Origin: Armatimonadota bacterium
GTDB taxonomy: Bacteria; Armatimonadota; Armatimonadia; Armatimonadales; Armatimonadaceae
NCBI GenBank assembly: GCA_014379275.1
Contig: JACMMA010000580.1
Coordinates: 1-5,656 of the forward strand
Direction: 5' to 3'
DNA: 5,656 bases
The notes beneath the pieces were generated by a model. It searched no databases. It was given only the letters and a program-made list of their open reading frames with translations, and was not told the origin of the DNA. Both the position numbers and the translations under genes were made by a program. Positions 1-4,426 of this stretch are shown one piece after another (position 1 is the first letter of the stretch; every line of letters begins with the position of its first letter).

Positions 1-58
1 CCAACTGCCCCGTAGCACCGGTGACAACGGCGACGCGCCCGGTCAAATCAATCTGCAT
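1..58 (-). CDS. Short-chain dehydrogenase/reductase (SDR), N-terminal fragment
   Basis: Only the first 19 codons are inside the window; the gene continues past base 1. The translation reads MQIDLTGRVAVVTGATGQL. This is the first beta strand of a Rossmann fold followed by the NAD(P)-binding glycine motif of classical SDRs (TGxxxGxG; here TGATGQL, with the last residue of the motif cut off). SDRs are cytoplasmic NAD(P)-dependent oxidoreductases, many of which act on sugars and keto-sugars. The ATG at 58-56 is a good start: a Shine-Dalgarno AGGGAG lies 9 nt upstream, and 'hxLxGRVAVVTG' is where SDR proteins normally begin. It follows the membrane-protein gene on the same strand, separated by about 100 bases that hold a perfect hairpin repeat. 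In a locus with polysaccharide-active proteins and a sugar isomerase, a keto-sugar or uronate-derived substrate is plausible but is only an inference. The fold is secure; the substrate is unknown. Confidence 0.85.
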   Translation of the reverse strand, partial: MQIDLTGRVAVVTGATGQL

Positions 59-67
59 ACCAATAGA

Positions 68-73
68 CTCCCT
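68..73 (-). promoter_or_regulatory. Shine-Dalgarno site of the SDR gene
   Basis: The minus strand reads AGGGAG here, 9 nt before the ATG at 58. This supports that start codon. The site lies in a purine-rich spacer between the start codon and the hairpin repeat at 92-148, so it stays single-stranded if the hairpin folds. Confidence 0.65.
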
Positions 74-91
74 TTGTTTTTCTTTTGATTG

Positions 92-148
92 CTTTGTCGG
101 GTACCCCCTGGGTGGCGGACGGCGCCACCCAGGGGGTACCCGACAAAG
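92..148. repeat. Perfect 25-bp inverted repeat (hairpin), copy 1 of a dispersed repeat
   Basis: Bases 92-116 are exactly complementary to 124-148, with the 7-nt loop GGACGGC between them. The stem contains GGTACC in each arm, and a GGCGCC palindrome (121-126) spans the loop edge. Bases 93-127 recur without a mismatch at 3153-3187 in the same orientation. The hairpin lies 10 nt downstream of the membrane-protein stop codon and 33 nt upstream of the SDR start codon. It resembles a terminator by position, but neither side is followed by a U-tract: on the minus strand the sequence after the stem is CAATCAAAAG, rich in A. A REP/MITE-like dispersed element or a 5'-leader RNA structure fits better. 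The structure is certain; the function is not known. Confidence 0.9.
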
Positions 149-158
149 AAACAAGAAT

Positions 159-2156
159 CTACCCAGGCATCACCGAATAGCCGACGTTGGTCAGATTACC
201 GATCAGAATCCAGACCATCGCGTTGATCACGTCCCCGAGGATCAGGCCGAGGAAAAACGGCAACGCGCCCAGGTAACCCTTCATACCGCCGTACCGCTGA
301 ATGAGCGACTTGCCCAGCCAGCCGATAAAGATCGAGAACCAGAGCATGTGCATCGAATATACCGACGCGCAAAGGAATCCGATCGGGTGTAGCCCCGCGC
401 TCAGGCGGGCGCGAGCGAGTAGCATAAAAAGCACCCCTCCGAAGCCCCCGAACAGATGGAACCAGTTGGAGATGTCCCCCTTCTTCGGCACCGACGCGAT
501 ACCCGCCGCGAAACCGAGCGGCTTCTCCGGCGACCACCGGTAGGTGAACAGGTTATTGAGCGAGTATCCGCCGCCGTTCATGTAAGGGAGCCAGAGAGAG
601 GCGTACAGGGAAACCACCCAGCCCAGCGCAATCACCAGTATGATCGCCCAGAGTAGCTTGCGCGTGTCCTTGGGGCGATCTTCGGCAGTTTTGGCGGCTT
701 CGAGCAACGACGGGGCGAGCATTTCGCGGGTATCGAAGATGAACATGTTCTCCCAGCGAAACAGGGTGTACAGTGCGGGAACTTTGAACGGTCCGGTGCC
801 GACCGTAGTCGCCAGAACATCCACGGTGCCGTACGGCTGCGCCATGAACAAGAGCCCCGCCTGACAAACGACCCAGGAAATCACCACCAGCGCCAGTGTC
901 AGGGTGAGGAGCGAGAGCAAAATTAGCACCAGATTCAAGCCCGCCGCATACAGGAAAACGCCGATCCCGACGTAGGAAATGATCAAGCCGAACAGCGTGC
1001 CGCGGTAGCCGATCAGTTCGCTGGAGTCATCGATTTCTCGGGCACGGGGACCGTTGGTCGCTTTCTCCCAAACGTCGGCGATGTGGCGACGCGCCGACCA
1101 CGCCGTCCATAGTAGAAGCGCGACGCCGCCGCCGAACGATTCGAGCGAGTGAAACTGCTTATAGGAGTAGCCCGCCATCGCCCCCGGCATGTCAAAGTTA
1201 TAGAGCGCACCGATCAGGATCTCGCCCTTGTAAAACAGATGAAAGAACCAGAGTGAGAAACAAACCTCCGCCGACAACAGGTATGAAATCCCGATCACGA
1301 GCGGGTAAATCCAGTAATCGATCGGGTTGACCTGGTTCAGCGGCGCGGTCGTGAAAGAGCCCCACATATCCCAGTGAATCGTAATATCCGGGATGGACGG
1401 GTACAGAACATGTAGCCCGCGGATCGTGTGCAGCGTGGTGACGCTGGCGACCGCGAGCCAGAACAGCGACGAGCGTAGGAGCGGCGGCGCGAACCGTCCC
1501 GGCTCCGGGTCTTCGGCGAGAAGCAGTGGCAACGCGACGAGCGGGAACGAGAACTTTTCATTCTCGATCCACTGTTTGCGCAGGAGCGACGCGATAGAAA
1601 ATGTCGCCAGCAGGAAGAAGAACGCCAGGATACTCCAAAAGAAAAGTGGCGATGCCCACGCTTCCCAGGGAATCCGCTCCGAGCCGCGCGGGTAGCCCTT
1701 GGCGAACGCGACAGCGGCTTCCGTGTCGGTTATTTTCATCCACTCGGGGATCGTCGCCCAGACTTTGGACTCCCAGTTGTTCGTGGTGTCCGACATGTAA
1801 TGCGGCGCGGCGATGTGCGGCAGAAAATAGCGCATCATGCCCGACGAAGGCAGACCGGACGCGACTAGAATCAGGCTCCAGACGGTGAGCAACTCGCCTT
1901 TGTTGAACGCGGCGCGGGGGTTGAACCGCCGCAAAAGCACGTTGACGACGCCGACGAGCAGCAGTTCGACAAAAACCGCGCCGATCGGGAACTGGGTTCC
2001 GGCGATATAAGTGGCGGCGATCTTGAAATCGTTGTAGGGCGTGAACGCACAGAGCAAAAGAGCGAACACAATGCCGATAAGAACGGCGCGGAACGTTACG
2101 CCGGTCTGCTGGGCGGGTTCAGAAACAGAGACGGGTGCATCGGCGGCGCGGGTCAA
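159..2156 (-). CDS. DUF6785/DUF6784-like polytopic membrane protein
   Basis: This is a 665-residue integral membrane protein with about 12-13 hydrophobic segments, at roughly residues 23-39, 56-75, 88-106, 170-190, 230-247, 281-309, 341-354, 385-406, 408-437, 501-522, 566-581, 593-615 and 629-657. Motifs that I recognise from the uncharacterised DUF6785 (N-terminal) and DUF6784 (C-terminal) families include 'GELLTVWSLILVASGLPSSG' near residues 87-106 and 'RKQWIENEKFSFPLVALPL' near 193-211. The family occurs in Armatimonadota, Planctomycetota and similar bacteria, often near carbohydrate genes; its function is not established, and transport is only a guess. The reading frame opens at a TTG (2156-2154), with AGGA 12 nt upstream, a long spacing. 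An ATG at 2167 is out of frame and gives only MNRT before a TGA that overlaps the TTG. The N-terminus is therefore uncertain: TTG start, or one missing base. The gene lies 120 bases after the TIM-barrel gene, on the same strand, and ends in TAG. Confidence 0.85.
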   Translation of the reverse strand: MTRAADAPVSVSEPAQQTGVTFRAVLIGIVFALLLCAFTPYNDFKIAATYIAGTQFPIGAVFVELLLVGVVNVLLRRFNPRAAFNKGELLTVWSLILVASGLPSSGMMRYFLPHIAAPHYMSDTTNNWESKVWATIPEWMKITDTEAAVAFAKGYPRGSERIPWEAWASPLFFWSILAFFFLLATFSIASLLRKQWIENEKFSFPLVALPLLLAEDPEPGRFAPPLLRSSLFWLAVASVTTLHTIRGLHVLYPSIPDITIHWDMWGSFTTAPLNQVNPIDYWIYPLVIGISYLLSAEVCFSLWFFHLFYKGEILIGALYNFDMPGAMAGYSYKQFHSLESFGGGVALLLWTAWSARRHIADVWEKATNGPRAREIDDSSELIGYRGTLFGLIISYVGIGVFLYAAGLNLVLILLSLLTLTLALVVISWVVCQAGLLFMAQPYGTVDVLATTVGTGPFKVPALYTLFRWENMFIFDTREMLAPSLLEAAKTAEDRPKDTRKLLWAIILVIALGWVVSLYASLWLPYMNGGGYSLNNLFTYRWSPEKPLGFAAGIASVPKKGDISNWFHLFGGFGGVLFMLLARARLSAGLHPIGFLCASVYSMHMLWFSIFIGWLGKSLIQRYGGMKGYLGALPFFLGLILGDVINAMVWILIGNLTNVGYSVMPG

Positions 2157-2168
2157 GTTCGGTTCATG

Positions 2169-2172
2169 TCCT
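2169..2172 (-). promoter_or_regulatory. Possible Shine-Dalgarno for the TTG start
   Basis: The minus strand reads AAGGAC around this point. The AGGA core is only 1 nt from an out-of-frame ATG (2167-2165) and 12 nt from the in-frame TTG (2156-2154). The first spacing is too short to work normally and the second is longer than usual. This is the only evidence for choosing the TTG. I saw no convincing -35/-10 pair in the 120-base gap (2157-2276), which otherwise holds nothing I can name. Confidence 0.4.
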
Positions 2173-2276
2173 TAGTAGATTCGTGTTTTAAGGCAGGGCA
2201 AAGCGGTTGAAGAGCGGGTAAAACGGTGCCACGGTGCGCGTCGTACACGAAAACATTCTCCACTATGATAACATCT

Positions 2277-3131
2277 TTAGCCCGCATCCGGCAATATTGC
2301 GTCGAGCGAGGCGGAAGCCTGGGACAGTAGCTCATCGTCTCCGCTCGCCCCGAGTGCGGCGATGGCACTCGCCATTGGTTCGCAGGTGACGGGACCGTCG
2401 TAGCCGATGGTTTTCAGCGCACCCATAAACCCGGCGATGTCGATGACGCCGGTCGCGCCGGGAAGCGTACGCTCGCCGACCACCTGAGCCTCGCGCGGAA
2501 CCGGCGGTGCGTCGTTGACATGCACGACGACGACCCGCGCCGGTGTCAGTCGTTCCAAATCCGCCGCCGTTTCTCCCGCGCAGTGCCAGTGGAAGCTGTC
2601 GAGCAAAATCCCCACGCGGGATGAGTCGAGGGCGTCACACAACCGGAGCATTCCCGCTAGATCATGCACGAACGCGTGCGGGTAAGGGGAGCGCCGCGAC
2701 ACCGGCGAAACATATTCGAGCGCGAGCGCGATACCATAATCGTCCAAGATCGTGGTCATCTGGTTCGAACGGCGGACATGCTCGGCGAAAGCCGCCTCGA
2801 ATGCGAGCGTTTCGTGGAACGGTAACACGACCAGCGCGGCGCGGCTATAGCCGATCTGTTGCGCCCGACGCGCCACCAGCGGCAACTCGGCTAAAGCGAT
2901 CTGCCACACGCTCTCGGGAACCGGCACCCGCCCCGGCGACATTCCGATATACCCCGGACGAACCCCCGCCCGCGCAAACTGCTCCCGCACTGCTTCGACA
3001 TCCATATCCGGCGCACCAAGTGCGCCGGAGCCGACATCCACCCCGCCAAACCGATGCCGCGCCGCCAGTTCGATAGCACGTGGCAGATCCGCTTTAATGG
3101 AAAGCAAATCCGTCATCAGACTCGTATACAT
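2277..3131 (-). CDS. Sugar phosphate isomerase/epimerase-like TIM-barrel protein (xylose isomerase-like, AP endonuclease 2 fold)
   Basis: This is a 284-residue cytoplasmic protein, close to the usual 270-300 residues of the family. It has the metal-dependent xylose-isomerase-like TIM barrel (the AP_endonuc_2 family, as in IolE, hydroxypyruvate isomerase and ketose 3-epimerases). The expected ligands are all visible: E139 in 'LALEYVSP', D178 and H181 in 'GILLDSFHWH', H204 in 'VVHVND', and E251 in 'VTCEPM'. A conserved arginine/glycine loop, 'GERTLPGATG', lies near 219-228. These residues bind a divalent metal and catalyse aldose-ketose isomerisation or epimerisation in known members; the substrate here cannot be assigned. 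The ATG at 3131 is preferred because AAGGAA precedes it at 5 nt and 'MYTSLMTDLL' leads directly into the first strand. A longer frame back to 3188 would read through the hairpin repeat. It is flanked by the beta-sandwich protein and the membrane protein on the same strand, which suggests a role in catabolism of a released sugar. Confidence 0.88.
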   Translation of the reverse strand: MYTSLMTDLLSIKADLPRAIELAARHRFGGVDVGSGALGAPDMDVEAVREQFARAGVRPGYIGMSPGRVPVPESVWQIALAELPLVARRAQQIGYSRAALVVLPFHETLAFEAAFAEHVRRSNQMTTILDDYGIALALEYVSPVSRRSPYPHAFVHDLAGMLRLCDALDSSRVGILLDSFHWHCAGETAADLERLTPARVVVVHVNDAPPVPREAQVVGERTLPGATGVIDIAGFMGALKTIGYDGPVTCEPMASAIAALGASGDDELLSQASASLDAILPDAG

Positions 3132-3136
3132 GAATT

Positions 3137-3140
3137 TCCT
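3137..3140 (-). promoter_or_regulatory. Shine-Dalgarno site of the TIM-barrel gene
   Basis: The minus strand reads AAAAGGAAATTC then ATG, which puts AGGA 5 nt before the start at 3131. The site decides this start against the upstream in-frame extension. It lies in an A/G-rich spacer between the ATG and the repeat copy at 3153-3198, the same arrangement as in front of the SDR gene. Confidence 0.75.
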
Positions 3141-3152
3141 TTTATTACCTTT

Positions 3153-3198
3153 TTTGTCGGGTACCCCCTGGGTGGCGGACGGCGCCAACCGGGTACCC
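3153..3198. repeat. Degraded copy 2 of the hairpin repeat
   Basis: Bases 3153-3187 match 93-127 exactly (35 nt, direct orientation). The right arm then diverges: one substitution at 3188, then loss of three bases (AGG in copy 1), then the shared GGGTACCC at 3191-3198, after which similarity stops. The arms can still pair (GGGTACCC with GGGTACCC, and GGGTGGC with GCCAACC with one mismatch), leaving a 3-nt bulge. An alternative local hairpin pairs CCAACC (3185-3190) with GGTTGG (3202-3207). The element lies in the 176-base gap between the beta-sandwich gene and the TIM-barrel gene, 21 nt upstream of the TIM-barrel ATG. It is preceded on the plus strand by six T's (AAAAAA on the transcribed minus strand), so it is not a U-tract terminator for either direction. 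Confidence 0.85.
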
Positions 3199-3307
3199 TC
3201 TGGTTGGTTGGATCGTTGTTACCTGCGGTACTGTCCGTGCGTTGTTCGCTCTGAATTTCATGGTTCTGGTTCAGTCCTTGTCGGACAAAAAAGAACCGAT
3301 GCGAGCT

Positions 3308-4321
3308 TTATGCGCCCTCTTCTTTTGGAGTGCGACCGCTCCATAAGGCGAAATCATCCCAGTCAACCTGGAGAGCCGCGCCCTGATGGCGTAGAAACTC
3401 CACGATACCTGCCGAGGTATATAGCTTGATCGGATTGTAATGGGTCAATCCATCGGGCGCGGGGTTCTGGGGATGATATGTCCAGTCGTGAATGTCAAAC
3501 AACACCCGGCGCGGTCCGCTGTCGGGCGTTACGGCGCAGAAAAAGCGTCCGGTATCGCGGTCGCCCTCGCGGTAATAGGTATCCAGCGTCATCCAGGAAC
3601 CCACCGGGACGGCGAAGTCGGTGTTGGTCTCGTGCCAGATTCCCGCCACCTGGAAATCGGGCGGCGGGGAAGCCATTATCTGTGACTCCACGCCGAAGTA
3701 TAGGGCATTGACGGGACCTGCCGCTAATTTCTTCACCCCGAGACTGATGCGGAACGGAAACGGCATCGGCGCATCGGCACTGACTTCGGACCAGAACGGC
3801 TTGTTCCAGAACTCCGCGAGGGTAAGCCAGGAGAACGAATGCGGGTACTGCTTCAACAGCGCGAAATCGGGATGGAAACGCATCCGCACACTCTGATACA
3901 GTTCCCGAAGTCCCGTGTTGCCGTACAGTTCCGCCTGGACGCGCGATTTCGGATGGAGTACTGCCGGTTCGCGAGCGGCGACGTTCGGTTCCCCGATCCA
4001 GAATCGTAGGACGCGATTCGTAGGGTCCGCCTCATCGGGGACGACGCGGGCGAATCGTTGTGACTCATCGCCGCCCTCATGATAGATCCGCAAGGTTCCG
4101 AGTACCGGATCTGCGGCGATCCATGCCCAGTCGTTCGGCGCGGGCACAGTCGGATCGTTGCCGCGAAAGTCCTCGTACTGTTCCGGGTGTCCATGAAAGT
4201 ATGGTCCGGTGGCGGCGGATAGGTGCGTCGTGCCCTCAAACCCGGTGTTGAAAAGAATCGTTCCGGCGGGACGGGTGGCTTCGTTCGTTGTGTTCATAGA
4301 TAGTTCGAAAGAGAGTGACAT
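3308..4321 (-). CDS. Predicted beta-sandwich (concanavalin/jelly-roll-like) protein, polysaccharide lyase-like
   Basis: This 337-residue protein is rich in aromatic residues and beta strands. Features typical of heparin-lyase-I-like jelly-roll proteins are visible. The opening 'ILFNTGFEG' at 22-30 is the usual first strand. 'YQSVRMRFHPDF' (142-153) and 'FSWLTLAEFWNKPFW' (163-177) resemble the strands lining the substrate cleft. 'VGSWMTLDTYYREGD' (240-254) matches the G-x-W-x-x-h strand. The C-terminus 'IKLYTS...LQVDWDDFALWSG' is the common closing strand. In such proteins the fold binds or cleaves polysaccharide; I cannot identify catalytic residues with certainty, so activity is inferred. 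No signal peptide or membrane segment is present. Two ATGs (4321 and 4297, which begins MNTTNEATRP) are possible, and neither has a clear Shine-Dalgarno. The gene follows a strong terminator by 52 bases, so it probably has its own promoter, but no convincing one was found. Confidence 0.7.
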   Translation of the reverse strand: MSLSFELSMNTTNEATRPAGTILFNTGFEGTTHLSAATGPYFHGHPEQYEDFRGNDPTVPAPNDWAWIAADPVLGTLRIYHEGGDESQRFARVVPDEADPTNRVLRFWIGEPNVAAREPAVLHPKSRVQAELYGNTGLRELYQSVRMRFHPDFALLKQYPHSFSWLTLAEFWNKPFWSEVSADAPMPFPFRISLGVKKLAAGPVNALYFGVESQIMASPPPDFQVAGIWHETNTDFAVPVGSWMTLDTYYREGDRDTGRFFCAVTPDSGPRRVLFDIHDWTYHPQNPAPDGLTHYNPIKLYTSAGIVEFLRHQGAALQVDWDDFALWSGRTPKEEGA

Positions 4322-4373
4322 TTAGTAACGACAACACACCAGCCGCACTTACCCGCTGTCACCGGAAAACAGT

Positions 4374-4411
4374 GAAAGTCTCCCCGGCAACCTATTGCCG
4401 GGGAGACTTTC
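4374..4411 (-). terminator. Rho-independent-type terminator hairpin after the beta-helix gene
   Basis: Bases 4374-4390 pair perfectly with 4395-4411: a 17-bp stem with a GC-rich core, A/T-rich base and 4-nt loop. The hairpin starts 15 nt after the TGA stop of the beta-helix gene. On the minus strand the stem ends in CTTTC and is followed by ACTGTTTTCC, a modest, slightly displaced U-rich stretch. Position and shape fit a transcription terminator separating the beta-helix gene from the beta-sandwich gene. The stem has AAAG at one foot and CTTT at the other, so it may also act in the other direction. Confidence 0.8.
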
Positions 4412-4426
4412 CTCATTATCCTGTCT

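Noticed and set aside
92..148. Calling the 25-bp hairpin an intrinsic terminator
   Set aside because: No U-tract follows the stem on either strand, and the second copy of the element sits in a 5' leader in the same orientation.
21..392. 123-residue plus-strand frame crossing the hairpin repeat
   Set aside because: It runs antisense through the SDR start, the repeat and the end of the membrane-protein gene, with no ribosome site or family resemblance.
2153..2368. 71-residue minus-strand frame ending in MNRT before the membrane protein
   Set aside because: It overlaps the end of the TIM-barrel gene, has no recognisable motif, and its end is best explained by chance; only its last ATG is kept as a note on start choice.
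2543..3076. 177-residue plus-strand frame inside the TIM-barrel gene
   Set aside because: Arg/Pro-rich low-complexity translation typical of an antisense frame in GC-rich coding DNA; the opposite strand carries all catalytic ligands.
3132..3188. N-terminal extension of the TIM-barrel protein to a start at 3188 (begins MAPSATQG)
   Set aside because: The extra residues are encoded by the hairpin repeat and the Shine-Dalgarno region; the family begins where the ATG at 3131 places it, and that ATG has a well-spaced AGGA.
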